Under the pieces are notes generated by a model. That model did no database searches. It saw only the letters and a program-made list of their open reading frames with translations, and was not told the DNA's origin. A program made the position numbers and the translations under genes. A stretch of DNA of 64,000 nucleotides from Ancylobacter novellus DSM 506 (GTDB lineage: Bacteria > Pseudomonadota > Alphaproteobacteria > Rhizobiales > Xanthobacteraceae), in the NCBI RefSeq assembly GCF_000092925.1, contig NC_014217.1, positions 2,046,001 through 2,110,000 of the forward strand, written 5' to 3'. Below are positions 7,694 through 16,769 of this stretch, piece after piece. The first letter of the stretch is position 1. Every line of letters begins with the position of its first letter.

Positions 7694-8535
7694 CACGCCG
7701 CCTCCGCCAAATCGGCCATATCGGTTCCCACCGAAGCCGGCGCGACGATCGTCACCTCCCGACCAGCAGCGTGCCAGCGTGCGCCGCATTCGTTCGCAGC
7801 ACGCTCGCCGGTTCCGCTGGCGTCGTTATCGGCGAAGACGGTGAGCGCCTCGATGCCCGGCAGCACGGGGAAGGCGGCCATTGTGCCGGCCGAGAGGCAC
7901 GCCCACACAGGCCGGAAGGGCGCGGCGAGCGCGGTTTCGATGCCCTCGGCGATGGCGAGGCCCGTGGTGACAGAGTCGTCTGCGGACAAGCGCACGACAG
8001 CACCATTGGCGCGGCCGAGCATCATCCTGCCCGGACCCGCCTTGCCGCTGCCATCGGGCAGCAACGCGGTCCTATGCACGCCGCAGGGCTCGCCGGTGAT
8101 GATGTCGGTCATGACCGCGACCATGGCAGAATGGTCTTCCTGACCGAACTTGCAGGCCGGATGGAATCGGATGGCGTCGCCATCGTAGGAGAGGCCACGG
8201 GTTGCCAAATATGCGGCACCGATGGTGCCGCGGAACGGGACTGCTTCCTCCCAAATGCGCATCGCGAACGCGGTGCGCGCCGGATCGGTTGCCGCGATAA
8301 GGGATGGCGGCCGAGGGGCGGGAGCCTCGTCGGTCAGGCCAAGGCTGGCGCGCACGTAGTCGCGGCATACGCGCCAGTCGTCGCCGGCGAAGCTGTTCAC
8401 GACGAAGTCGTCGCCGGTGAAGGTCACCGAAAGGGAACGGTCGTGGCGGCTGTGGCCGGGGCCAGGGCAGGCGACCGTGTTGTGGCCGGCGATGTTGCCG
8501 CCGAGGGCACGGGCAAGATTACGCAGCGAGTTCAT
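7693..8535 (-). CDS. Phage Toprim primase
   Basis: This 280-residue protein has a degenerate N-terminal zinc-binding-like region (CPGPGHSRHDRSLSV) and a C-terminal Toprim domain. IAEGIETALA near residue 195-204 provides the catalytic Glu, and FADND near 234-238 the DxD metal site. It should synthesise primers for phage DNA replication. It lies between the SpoVG-like gene, which its start overlaps, and the helicase gene, which its stop overlaps. Confidence 0.85.
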   Translation of the reverse strand: MNSLRNLARALGGNIAGHNTVACPGPGHSRHDRSLSVTFTGDDFVVNSFAGDDWRVCRDYVRASLGLTDEAPAPRPPSLIAATDPARTAFAMRIWEEAVPFRGTIGAAYLATRGLSYDGDAIRFHPACKFGQEDHSAMVAVMTDIITGEPCGVHRTALLPDGSGKAGPGRMMLGRANGAVVRLSADDSVTTGLAIAEGIETALAAPFRPVWACLSAGTMAAFPVLPGIEALTVFADNDASGTGERAANECGARWHAAGREVTIVAPASVGTDMADLAEAA

Positions 8536-8776
8536 TCAAAGCGATTCCTTCGCGAAGAGCGGCGCTAGCGGCGCGCGACAGTTCAGTTGCGAGGTGGCGG
8601 CTGAAGGTCGCTGTAGGGCGACCGTGGCTATTGGCGGCGTAGGTCAGATAGCGGCCATTGCTTTCGACCAGCCGGAGCCCGCACAGCCGCAGGTCTGGCG
8701 TCAGTTCGACGTCGAAATGCGCAATGGCGCGCCCGTCCGTTCCCGGCGGTGCCGGGCGGATGGACAGGATGCGCAT
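8519..8776 (-). CDS. SpoVG-like small prophage protein
   Basis: This 85-residue protein begins MRILSIRPAPPGTDGRAIAHFDVEL and continues with LRLCGLRLVESNGRYLTY. The order of strands recalls the SpoVG fold, small proteins that bind nucleic acid and occur in many prophages upstream of primase genes. The match is by pattern only. It overlaps the primase start by 17 bases and belongs to the early replication operon. Confidence 0.55.
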   Translation of the reverse strand: MRILSIRPAPPGTDGRAIAHFDVELTPDLRLCGLRLVESNGRYLTYAANSHGRPTATFSRHLATELSRAASAALREGIALNELAA

Positions 8777-8848
8777 GGGCGCCTCCTATGACATGGTGGA
8801 TTGCCCAATCGGGGCGAGCGTCGCCGGCGTGGTGGCCGGCCGGTAGGT

Positions 8849-9049
8849 CTAGGCGGCGCGGGCCGCGATGCGGTCTTCGATCCACGCCATGACTTCGGCG
8901 CGTACGAAAGCTACGCGCTTCTCACCGAGCGAGACGGCCTTTGGAAATGTACCAGCGGCGCGTTTGATGTTGATCGCGGTGCGAGAAAGCGACGTCATCT
9001 TCACGACGTCGTTGAGAGAGACGAGGGGGTAGTTGTCGTTGTCCGGCAT
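8849..9049 (-). CDS. AlpA-like excisionase / prophage regulator
   Basis: This 66-residue protein carries a MerR-like helix-turn-helix of the AlpA/excisionase type: LVSLNDVVKMTSLSRTAINIKRAAGTFPKAVSLGEKRVAFVRAEVMAWIEDRI. Such proteins act as recombination directionality factors or early activators beside the integrase. The ATG at 9049 is preceded by GGAGA six bases away; a longer open frame reaching 9214 would overlap the integrase gene and is rejected. The shared prophage element (9122-9178) lies 72 bases upstream. Confidence 0.85.
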   Translation of the reverse strand: MPDNDNYPLVSLNDVVKMTSLSRTAINIKRAAGTFPKAVSLGEKRVAFVRAEVMAWIEDRIAARAA

Positions 9050-9121
9050 GGGTATCTCCGGGTGCCGGTGGGTCGAGGGGTTTCGCCCTTTCGGGCCGCA
9101 GTTAACTATGCTGACAATATA

Positions 9122-9178
9122 GTTCTCGGAGGCGAAAAACGCCGGTCGATTTGAGCGAGATGTCCGCCGCTGTGAACA
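9122..9178 (-). promoter_or_regulatory. Copy B of the shared prophage upstream element
   Basis: This has the same ordered blocks as 5549-5604: GCGAAAA-NN-GCCGGTCGATTT-N7-ATGTC-N-GCCGCTGTG-N-ACA. It sits between the integrase stop and the AlpA-like gene and probably drives the alpA-spoVG-primase-helicase operon. A TATATT (minus-strand reading ACTATATTGTC) lies just downstream and could serve as a -10 region. Confidence 0.65.
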
Positions 9179-9183
9179 TGTTT

Positions 9184-10407
9184 CTAGTTGGAGCCGGCAC
9201 AGAATGAGGCCCACGCGTCCATAAGCAGCCTGCGCTTCGCCAGCGCGTCACCCCGCCTGTAAGCCCTCTCCACCTGATCGCCAACGGCATGGGCCAACGC
9301 CGCTTCGGCCACCTCACGCTGGAAGTCCGTCTCTTCCGAAACCCAGTCGCGGAATGCCGACCGCATACCGTGGACAGTGAAGCCTGTGCCGCCATTCGCA
9401 GTCAGCACCTTAGCCAGCGCCGGATCGGACATCTGGCGCTTCGCGGACTGGCCGGGGAACACGAGATCTGAAAGCGCCCTCGCCTTCTGAACCTCGAGCA
9501 GTTCCACGGCGCGGGCAGAAAGCGGAACGCGATGCTCCTTGCCGGCCTTCATCCGGCCCGCCGGGATGGTCCAGACTTTGGCCGCCAGATCGAGCTCGGA
9601 CCAGACAGCCCCCCTCGCCTCTCCCGATCGCGCCGCAGTTAAGATGGTGAACTCAAGACACCGCGCCGCCGTGCCGTTCGCCTTCCGAAGCGCCGCCATG
9701 AACGCCGGCAAATCCGGGTACGGCATGGCGGCGTGATTGCGCTTCTGGAGCGGGTCGCGCCGGGGCAGTATCTGGTCCAGGTGCCCCTTCCACTCGGCTG
9801 GGTTCGGGCCGGTGCGAATGCCCCTCGCCTTCGCGTGATCAAGGATCAGCTTGACGCGTTCGCGCGTCTTTTGCGCAGTCTCCGGCATGCTGGTCCAAAT
9901 CGGCTTCAGCACCCGCACGACATCCTCGGTCGTCACCTCGGCCACCGGGATGCGCCGGAGCCCCTTTGCATAGACTGTCGCCACGCGGCGCCATCCGGCT
10001 TCCGTCGCCCTGCCCCGCCACTGGCTCTTCATGGCGTCGATATATTCGTCGGCTACCGTTCCGAAGGTGACGAGCGGCACGCGCGCCTTGCGCTCCGCCA
10101 TCTCGGTGAATGGGTTGCCGCCGGCGCCGATGATCTCGCGGACCTCATCTGCCTTCCGGCGCGCCGCAGCGATCGACACCTGCCCAGTGCCAGCGCCATA
10201 GGGGCCGAGGCTCATTTCGCGCCGCCTACCGTGCCGGGTGTATATGAACGTCCAGTACCATGTGCCGCTCTTAGCGCGGTGCAGGTACAGCCCCTCGCCG
10301 TCGGACAACTTGTCCTTTTTGGCGTGTTTAATCGCCAGGGCCGTTAGAAGACTCCGAGCCAAATTCCGCCCCCACCATTTTCCCCACTGCGGGTCGGTTG
10401 CTTGCAT
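9184..10407 (-). CDS. int: P4-type tyrosine recombinase (integrase)
   Basis: This 407-residue protein has an N-terminal DUF4102-type arm-binding domain (KLSDGEGLYLH...YTRHGRRREMSLGPY), a SAM-like core-binding domain and a C-terminal catalytic domain. Catalytic residues are visible: Arg260 (LTAAR), His346 and Arg349 (HGMRSAFRDW), His373 and nucleophile Tyr383 (RAYRRG). It catalyses site-specific integration and excision. A TTG at 10362 in front of ARSLLTALAIKHAKK is a good alternative start and fits the usual family length better. It marks this end of the element. Confidence 0.93.
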   Translation of the reverse strand: MQATDPQWGKWWGRNLARSLLTALAIKHAKKDKLSDGEGLYLHRAKSGTWYWTFIYTRHGRRREMSLGPYGAGTGQVSIAAARRKADEVREIIGAGGNPFTEMAERKARVPLVTFGTVADEYIDAMKSQWRGRATEAGWRRVATVYAKGLRRIPVAEVTTEDVVRVLKPIWTSMPETAQKTRERVKLILDHAKARGIRTGPNPAEWKGHLDQILPRRDPLQKRNHAAMPYPDLPAFMAALRKANGTAARCLEFTILTAARSGEARGAVWSELDLAAKVWTIPAGRMKAGKEHRVPLSARAVELLEVQKARALSDLVFPGQSAKRQMSDPALAKVLTANGGTGFTVHGMRSAFRDWVSEETDFQREVAEAALAHAVGDQVERAYRRGDALAKRRLLMDAWASFCAGSN

Positions 10408-10607
10408 GTTCAGCAGAGTTGAGAAAGTCAGCCGAACATGGGCTAGACTTTAGGGAAAAGCGAAAAAGGTTGTCAATAAAATCAGCAAAAACAATGCCTT
10501 AGCTCCTGCTCAGGGAGCCATTTTTCCTTCATCGCTCACATAGTTGGACATGCGATTGCCGGTGCGCGCGAAGGCACGCTGCTGCCCCGCCATGGCAGGC
10601 CGTGCCG
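10408..10607. other. Prophage boundary region, probable attachment-site zone
   Basis: This is an AT-rich gap between the integrase start and the chromosomal GMC gene end. It must hold the int promoter, and one att site is expected here. No tRNA is present, and the other end lies outside the window, so the core repeat cannot be identified. A small hairpin GCTCC/GGAGC (10502-10518) followed by CATTTTT could terminate plus-strand transcription. Confidence 0.45.
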
Positions 10608-12413
10608 TCACTCTCCCGACAGCAGCGTATCGGCGGCCTTCTCGGCGATCATGTAGACGGCGGTGGCGAGGAAGTAGCCGGGGATGCGCGGGAAGATGGA
10701 GGCGTCCACCACCCGCAGCCCCTCGACGCCGTGGACCTTGAAACGGCTATCCACCACCCCGCCCTGCTCGCGCGGCTTCATCGCGCAGGTGCCGCAGGCA
10801 TGGTGGCCCCAGGCATTGGCGCGGACATAGTCGCGCAGCTCCGCATCGGTGTCGCGGTGCCGGCCCGGCTCCTCCTCCTCGGCCACGTCGTCATCCATGG
10901 CGTCGGCGATGGTGCGCACGAAGCGTATGCCCTCGACCACCGCGTCGAGGTCGTCGGTCGGGCCGTTGCCCTCCTCGAAATAGCGGAACAGTATCTCCGG
11001 CGCCGCGGCGGGGTCGGGCGAGCGCAGGCGCACATGGCCGGCAGTGTTGCCGGTGTACGCCTTGAGGATCACCCAGGAGACGTAGTCGCGCTTCTTGATG
11101 CGCTCCGAATAACCCTTGTAGTAGCCGCGGAAGTCCGCCAGCAGCGCGAAGCAGTAGAGGTCGGGCACGTCGAGGTTGCGCCGCGACTTGAGCGCGACCG
11201 AGAACAGGATGCCGTTGCTCGTGTAGTTGCCGAGGCCGAACCAGCGCCAGCGGCGATAGTACTTGTCCGCCGTGGTGTAGGTGGCGCCGGCCAGCGTGTG
11301 CCAGGGCCGTTTCATGCGGCTCACCACCGCGACCTCGTAGCGGTCCTGCAGATTGGCGCCGACGCCCGGCAGGTCGACCACCGGCGCGATCCCCTGCCCT
11401 TCGATCTGCGGCCTGGGGCCGATGCCGGAGAGCATCAGTAGCTTGGGCGTCTCGAAGACGCCGGCGCAGAGCACCACGTCCTTCGACGCCCTCACCGTCT
11501 CCTCGACGCCGTTCCGGCGGTAGACGACGCCCTCGGCGCGCAAGGGCGTGCCGCCCACGAGGATGCGCTGCACTTCGGCGTGGAGCCTTATCTCCAGCCG
11601 ATCGGGATGTTTGCGCCGCACCTCCTCCAGCCGCTCGCGCGGCCCGTGCCGGGCGTGCTTGCGCGTCGACAGCGGCACCAGCCTTATGCCGCTGGCGAAG
11701 GGGTTCCACCAGCGCGTCTCGTTGGGGTCGAGCCGATTGGTCTCCCATTCGAGGCTGGTGCCGTGATAGCCGTCGGCTGCGGCCTGGATGGAGCGCAGCA
11801 GCCCGCTGCGCAGGCGCCGGTCGCGCAAGGCGCGCAGCGGCACGGCGAGCTCGGTGGTAAGCCAGCCTTTCCAGCCGTGCCCGGTCGGGTCCCAGCCGAA
11901 GAGCCGCGACATCCAGCGCCAGCCGAAGAAGCGGTAGCGGCAGCGCTCGATGCGGCGGAAATAGGCGAGCATGCGCGAGGCCTTCCAGCTCTCGTCGCCG
12001 GTGACCTGCCAGATGTGGTTCCAGTCGAGATCGTTCGGCCGCACGATGATCAGCGCGTGATGCGCCGAGCAGCCGCCGAGCGCGCGCACCCGCGGATAGA
12101 GCACGCCGTCCTGCGCCTCGCTGTAGCGCCAGTCCTGCTTCTGCCGGTCCGTGTCGGCATAGTGGCGGGCCCAGTAGTCCCAGGAGATGACGGGATGCTC
12201 GGAAGCGAAGGCGTGGAAGGCCGGCACGCGGTAATCCGCCTCGAGCGGGCGCTCCGGCGGCGGGACGGTCGGCTCCGACGCCGAGGGATCGCCGCCCGCC
12301 TCCAGGACCAGCACGCGGGCGCCGTTCTCCGCCAGCCGCGCGGCCAGCACCGCGCCGGCCGAGCCCCCGCCGACGATGACGTAGTCGAAGCTCTCCCCGG
12401 CCTGCATGGACAT
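10608..12413 (-). CDS. GMC-family FAD-dependent oxidoreductase
   Basis: This 601-residue flavoprotein has an N-terminal Rossmann FAD site (VIVGGGSAGAVLAARL, residues 12-27), the GMC signature region (RALGGCSAHHALIIVR), VLCAGVFETPKLLMLSGIG, and the C-terminal catalytic region HHACGTCAM. The His is present, but the usual NTNAP/second catalytic residue motif is replaced by IPGYFLATAVYM. It should oxidise an alcohol. No signal peptide is visible, so it is probably cytoplasmic or reaches the membrane by another route. It is the last gene of the OYE-cytochrome operon, overlapping the end of the large cytochrome gene. Confidence 0.88.
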   Translation of the reverse strand: MSMQAGESFDYVIVGGGSAGAVLAARLAENGARVLVLEAGGDPSASEPTVPPPERPLEADYRVPAFHAFASEHPVISWDYWARHYADTDRQKQDWRYSEAQDGVLYPRVRALGGCSAHHALIIVRPNDLDWNHIWQVTGDESWKASRMLAYFRRIERCRYRFFGWRWMSRLFGWDPTGHGWKGWLTTELAVPLRALRDRRLRSGLLRSIQAAADGYHGTSLEWETNRLDPNETRWWNPFASGIRLVPLSTRKHARHGPRERLEEVRRKHPDRLEIRLHAEVQRILVGGTPLRAEGVVYRRNGVEETVRASKDVVLCAGVFETPKLLMLSGIGPRPQIEGQGIAPVVDLPGVGANLQDRYEVAVVSRMKRPWHTLAGATYTTADKYYRRWRWFGLGNYTSNGILFSVALKSRRNLDVPDLYCFALLADFRGYYKGYSERIKKRDYVSWVILKAYTGNTAGHVRLRSPDPAAAPEILFRYFEEGNGPTDDLDAVVEGIRFVRTIADAMDDDVAEEEEPGRHRDTDAELRDYVRANAWGHHACGTCAMKPREQGGVVDSRFKVHGVEGLRVVDASIFPRIPGYFLATAVYMIAEKAADTLLSGE

Positions 12414-15271
12414 CAGAGGGTCCGCAGATAGGAGATCAGCGCCTCCTTGTCCGGCGCGCTCAGATCCGCGCCGAACTCATGGCCGCGATTGACCACATAG
12501 TCCGGGCACTTGCTGAGGCCGACCAGCTTGTCGATCAGGCCGGTCTGCGCCACCACCTCGCGGGCGCGGGCATCCACTTCCGGGTTGGCGAGGTCCTCGG
12601 CCGTGCAGGTGCCGCCGAGCGCGATGAAGGACTTCAGCAGGCCAGGTCCGGCGACAGCGAGCCGCCAGTAGTGGCGCCAGACGTCGGGCTCGTCATTGTC
12701 GGGCAGCAGTTTGGTGTTGACGAGCGCGTTGATCGGGAAGCCGGAGGGGAACGGGCCGATATGCACGCCGCCATCCGGGTCGAACAGCCAGCCGGCGACC
12801 TTGTGGAGCGTGCCGCCGAAGCGCTGGACGATGGCCGGCATGAAACCCGCCGGCGCCTTCAGGCAGGAAGGCGCGGTGGTGCGGTAGATATAGCCCGGCA
12901 CCGGCTCGGTGGTGAGCGTGTCGCGGCGGCGGGTTTCGGGCGAGAGCATCTGCCGGATGGAGCGGTCGAACAGCGCCAGCCGGTTGGCGACGCAGGGCAT
13001 GTCCGGGTCGGAGGCGTCGGCGGCCGGGCAGGTCGTGGCGCCGCCATAGCCATAATTGCCCGCGGGCGCCGGCGAATAGCCAGCAGTGGGTGCCGGCGCG
13101 TAGCCGGCCGCGGGCGTGTCTCCCGCCGAGGCGACAGCGGGGGCGGGAGCGCCGTAGGAGGGCCGGTTGTAGGCCCGGTTGAAATATTCCTCGTGGCCAA
13201 CGGAATTGTTGGAAAGGTAGGGCGCCGTGCTCCACAGGCTCACCAGCGAGGCCGGCCGGATATAGCCGCGCCCGTTGCCGAGCGGCTGGAACGGCATGGC
13301 CGCGCCGGAGACCGGGTGATAGACGGTCACCTCCTTCACCGGCGGCAGGCTCTTGTAGGAGCTGGAGGTGAAATTGTCCCAGATGTCGCCGGCAAGGCCG
13401 TTGGTCGCGATCGCCGTGCAGGCATTGGTGCGGATGAGGTCGAGCGGCACGCGCCGGTCGGTGGAGAGATAGTTATTCTCCAGAAAACCTTCATTGCCGA
13501 TACGGGTCTTCTCGGTGACGAGATCGACCATGCCGCGCTTGAAAGCATCGGATTGCGCCCAGGACCAGTAGCGGTCCCAGCATTCGCGGTAATGCGGCCC
13601 GGCGCCGCCCCCGACGCAGATGCCGCTGTCGACGCCGGCGCTGGCCGGCGGCTCCGGCTGCTTGCTGGAATGGCAGGCGGCGCAATTCTCGGCGAACACC
13701 ACCTTGCCGCGGTCGACGAGCGCGGGGTCCGCCTCCGCCGGCCGGCCGGCGCCATCGGGAACATCCTTCAGCCGGTCCGCCCGCGCGGTGACGAGGAAGA
13801 AGATCGCCATGTCGGCGGTGCGGTCCTCGGTGGCATTCCAGTAGACCGAATTGCGCTGCGCGTCGGCGATCTTGATCGGCGATATCTTCTGGCCGCCGAT
13901 GAAGGGGCGGAAGTGCAGCAGCCATTCCTCGCTGAACAGGCCGATGTTCAGGTAGACGCGGTTGAGCGCGCCGAGCGTGCCGACCGAATCGGCGCCGTCC
14001 TTCAGCACCCGCATCGAGGCGGAGAGGCTGCTCTTGGGGTCCCACAGCGCGCTGAGCGCCCTCGTCTGCTGGTAGTCCTGGAACTGGCGGTTGTCGGTCT
14101 CGCCGCCCTTGAGCTTCTCCCAGCCGATCTTCGCGGCGATGGCGACGCGCGCCCGCACCTCGTAGACCGCGTTCATGGTCCGCGGGTTGTTCATGTAGTC
14201 GGTCGAGACCAGCGAGGTGTCGAGCGAACCGGGCGGGTTGGTGTGGAAGAGCTGGAACAGGAAGTTCCCCTCGTTCTTCGCCGGCACGCCCGGCTGCTTC
14301 CGTGGCCCGGTGTTCCAGAAGAAGATGCGGTCCACCCAGTAATATTGCGCGCCCGGGTTCGAGGTCAGCTCGGCGAAGGCCGGCTCTTCGACATTCTTCG
14401 GCGGATTGATCGGGTTCGGCCCGACATGGCAGAAGGCGCAGGACATGCCGACCCGGTAGGGCCGCACGAGGTTGGTGTCGTTGTAGTATTTCTCGTCGGT
14501 GTAGAAGCGCACGGGATCCCAGAGCTTGCGGGCGGCTTCGTTAAAATCCGGGTTCGGGAACAGCCGCAGGCCGATGACGCCGCTCGGCTCGCCGTAGAAC
14601 GACCCCGCCGGCAGCGCCACACCGCGCGCGCCGATCTTGACGCCGGGATAGACCTTGTTCGCCTCGGCATTGCCGCCGAACGGGTCCGGCCCCGCGTCGC
14701 AGCCCTCGATGCGCTGGTCGAGCCATAGGCCGAAACGTTTCTGGTCCGGTCCCTTGGCCCCGGTGAAGCAGGGCTCGTTGACGAGGCCGAGATAACGCCA
14801 GCGATTATGGCGCCCATAGTCCTGCTCGGGATGCGAGGAGACGGTCTTCAATAGGTCGAAGGAGCCGAAGGCGTTGCGGGCAGCGAAATCCCAGAAACGG
14901 TCATTGCCGCCGGTCCAGACGATCCAGCTGTTCTGGCCGCGTATGGCGGCGAGGCGCACCTCCTCGGGCGGCAGGCCGGTCTCTGCGGCGACCTCCATTA
15001 TCTCCTTCGGATAGGGCTGGCCCGACGCCGGCGGCAGCAGCAGGCCCTTGTCCATGGCGGCGAAATAGGGAGCGGAGGATGCGGGCAGGCTCTGCGGCGT
15101 GCGCTGCGCCAGCTTGGCCTCGTCCTCGACGTTGCCGAAGGCGGCGGTGTCGCCTTCGAGCAGCCGGTACGCGAAGAACGCCGCGACGACGGCGAGGACG
15201 ACGACAAGCCCCACCAGCACCAGCCCGGTGCGCAGCAGAATGCGCCGGATGCGGCCCTTCGACTTCGCCAT
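12413..15271 (-). CDS. Very large membrane-anchored dihaem c-type cytochrome (952 aa)
   Basis: An N-terminal basic stretch and one hydrophobic anchor (residues 12-35) precede a long periplasmic region. Haem-binding motifs are CAFCH (about 278-282) and CAACH (about 530-534). A Pro/Ala/Gly/Tyr-rich insertion (about 705-755) lies between the second haem region and the C-terminal part. The region LVSLWSTAPYLSNNSVG corresponds to the PYLHNGSVPTL block of the two shorter cytochromes of this operon. It is far longer than typical MauG/CCP/RoxA proteins. The role is unknown; electron transfer or oxygen chemistry on the operon's substrate is likely. Confidence 0.8.
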   Translation of the reverse strand: MAKSKGRIRRILLRTGLVLVGLVVVLAVVAAFFAYRLLEGDTAAFGNVEDEAKLAQRTPQSLPASSAPYFAAMDKGLLLPPASGQPYPKEIMEVAAETGLPPEEVRLAAIRGQNSWIVWTGGNDRFWDFAARNAFGSFDLLKTVSSHPEQDYGRHNRWRYLGLVNEPCFTGAKGPDQKRFGLWLDQRIEGCDAGPDPFGGNAEANKVYPGVKIGARGVALPAGSFYGEPSGVIGLRLFPNPDFNEAARKLWDPVRFYTDEKYYNDTNLVRPYRVGMSCAFCHVGPNPINPPKNVEEPAFAELTSNPGAQYYWVDRIFFWNTGPRKQPGVPAKNEGNFLFQLFHTNPPGSLDTSLVSTDYMNNPRTMNAVYEVRARVAIAAKIGWEKLKGGETDNRQFQDYQQTRALSALWDPKSSLSASMRVLKDGADSVGTLGALNRVYLNIGLFSEEWLLHFRPFIGGQKISPIKIADAQRNSVYWNATEDRTADMAIFFLVTARADRLKDVPDGAGRPAEADPALVDRGKVVFAENCAACHSSKQPEPPASAGVDSGICVGGGAGPHYRECWDRYWSWAQSDAFKRGMVDLVTEKTRIGNEGFLENNYLSTDRRVPLDLIRTNACTAIATNGLAGDIWDNFTSSSYKSLPPVKEVTVYHPVSGAAMPFQPLGNGRGYIRPASLVSLWSTAPYLSNNSVGHEEYFNRAYNRPSYGAPAPAVASAGDTPAAGYAPAPTAGYSPAPAGNYGYGGATTCPAADASDPDMPCVANRLALFDRSIRQMLSPETRRRDTLTTEPVPGYIYRTTAPSCLKAPAGFMPAIVQRFGGTLHKVAGWLFDPDGGVHIGPFPSGFPINALVNTKLLPDNDEPDVWRHYWRLAVAGPGLLKSFIALGGTCTAEDLANPEVDARAREVVAQTGLIDKLVGLSKCPDYVVNRGHEFGADLSAPDKEALISYLRTL

Positions 15272-15296
15272 GGCGTCCTCCCGTCGTCCGGTTTCC

Positions 15297-16769
15297 TCAC
15301 AGCGTCTTCAGAAAAGCGAGCAGCGCCTCGCGCTCGGCCGGCGGCAGGTCGGTGCCCCAAAGGTGGCCGTCCTTGCCGTTGCCGGGCCGCTTGGTGTCGT
15401 AGTGCCAGAGCTGGTTCGGCTCGGCGTCGGCTGCGCTCACGAAGCCGCCATTGGCGGCGTCGATCAGGTCCGATCCGCGATAGAAGCTGGCCGGCCGCTC
15501 GGCCGGCGGCATGAGCAGGGCGCGCAGGGTCGGCACCGAGCCGTTGTGCAGATAGGGAGCGCGCAGCCACAGCCCAGTAAGCTCGGTCGCCACATAGCCG
15601 TCGGTCTTCTGGAAGTAGCGGAAGCCCCAGGGATAGTCCGCCTCGTAATTGCCGTAGCGCTCCGCCGCCTCCGGGGTCCACATGTCGAGCCGGTGGCGGT
15701 CGGTGCCGAGCTCGACGATCGGGATCACCGTGCGGAATCGTGCGCCGCCGGGTTCATGGCAGACGGCGCACTGCGCCGTGTAGATCGCCTTGCCCGCCGC
15801 CACCGCCGATGCCGGCACATGGAAGGCGTCGCCCTCGCGCCTCATCGAGGAGAAGGGCGAGGGCGGCGGCGCCTGCAGCCGGGCGAAATCCTCCATCCGC
15901 TGCAGGGTTTCGCGGGTGCGCGGATAGGATTTGTAGGTCATGCCGTCGCCGATGGCGCCCGCCACCGCGGTCTCATGCAGGTCGGTCAGCAGCCCGTCCC
16001 AGTGCAGCGCCGGCCGGCGCAGCGGCGTCGGGTCGACGATCGACAGCCGCCACAGCGGCATCATGTCGGAATTGCCGATGGTGCCGTCGTCGGGCAGGCC
16101 GAGATTGTAGAACTTGACCGGGTTGAACGGGTCGATGCGCCCCGGCTCCCAGTCCGGCCGGCTCGCCATCCAGGCGAAGCGCTGCGCCTGGTCCTTCAGC
16201 GCCGAGCGCGTGGCCGGGATCAGCAGATAGCGGTAGAGCACACGCTCCCACAGCGGCATCGCATAGATCGCCTGGATCTCCTGCATCAGCCGGTCGGAGG
16301 TGAAGCGCGGGTCCGTCCCCGCCCGCATGAGGAAGCGGATATAGGATTGCGGGTCGACCCGCCCGCCGACGCCGGCGCTGACGAGGCGGGCGGGATCGTC
16401 GGGGCTCAGCCGGTAGCTGCTCTGGTGGCAGAAGGCGCAATTGGGCGCGACGCGCGGAATGACGCCGAGCGTCATCACCGAGAAGCCGATGGGCACCTCG
16501 TCGCCCGGCGCCCAGAACATGCCGATAGAGCCGTAGCCGTCCCGCCCGCGCGGCAGCAGGTCCGGGAACACCGCCGGCATGACCCGCCAGATCCAGTAAG
16601 GCAGGCCCTGCGTCTCCTCATTGCCGATGGAGCCGTGGTTGAACAGGCGGGCGGGATCGTTGGTCGCCGGCTGCGCCACCGGACGAAGCAGCAGCAGCCA
16701 GGCGGCCACCGCGAGCACCACGAGGCCGATCAGCAGCACCAGCAGAGCGCGCCAGAAGAGCAGCCTCAT
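15297..16769 (-). CDS. RoxA-like membrane-anchored dihaem cytochrome c (490 aa)
   Basis: This protein has an N-terminal membrane anchor (residues 6-29), then the block HGSIG-x-E...GLPYW shared with the 524-residue neighbour, haem motif CAFCH (111-115), and a second haem CAVCH (334-338). The C-terminal signature LRAPYLHNGSVPTLRALL leads to a YDTKRPGNG block. This layout resembles the RoxA/MauG group of dihaem enzymes, which activate O2 or peroxide. RoxA itself cleaves polyisoprene; I infer only architectural similarity. The ATG at 16769 overlaps the stop of the upstream membrane protein (ATGA). Confidence 0.8.
   Translation of the reverse strand: MRLLFWRALLVLLIGLVVLAVAAWLLLLRPVAQPATNDPARLFNHGSIGNEETQGLPYWIWRVMPAVFPDLLPRGRDGYGSIGMFWAPGDEVPIGFSVMTLGVIPRVAPNCAFCHQSSYRLSPDDPARLVSAGVGGRVDPQSYIRFLMRAGTDPRFTSDRLMQEIQAIYAMPLWERVLYRYLLIPATRSALKDQAQRFAWMASRPDWEPGRIDPFNPVKFYNLGLPDDGTIGNSDMMPLWRLSIVDPTPLRRPALHWDGLLTDLHETAVAGAIGDGMTYKSYPRTRETLQRMEDFARLQAPPPSPFSSMRREGDAFHVPASAVAAGKAIYTAQCAVCHEPGGARFRTVIPIVELGTDRHRLDMWTPEAAERYGNYEADYPWGFRYFQKTDGYVATELTGLWLRAPYLHNGSVPTLRALLMPPAERPASFYRGSDLIDAANGGFVSAADAEPNQLWHYDTKRPGNGKDGHLWGTDLPPAEREALLAFLKTL

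Noticed and set aside
10408..10607. tRNA gene as integration site
   Set aside because: No cloverleaf or CCA-end sequence could be found in this interval.
12479..14728. A 749-residue open frame on the plus strand
   Set aside because: It lies antisense to the 952-residue cytochrome, which has haem motifs and an anchor. The composition (Gly, Arg, Val, Asp rich, no domain) is that of a GC-rich shadow frame.
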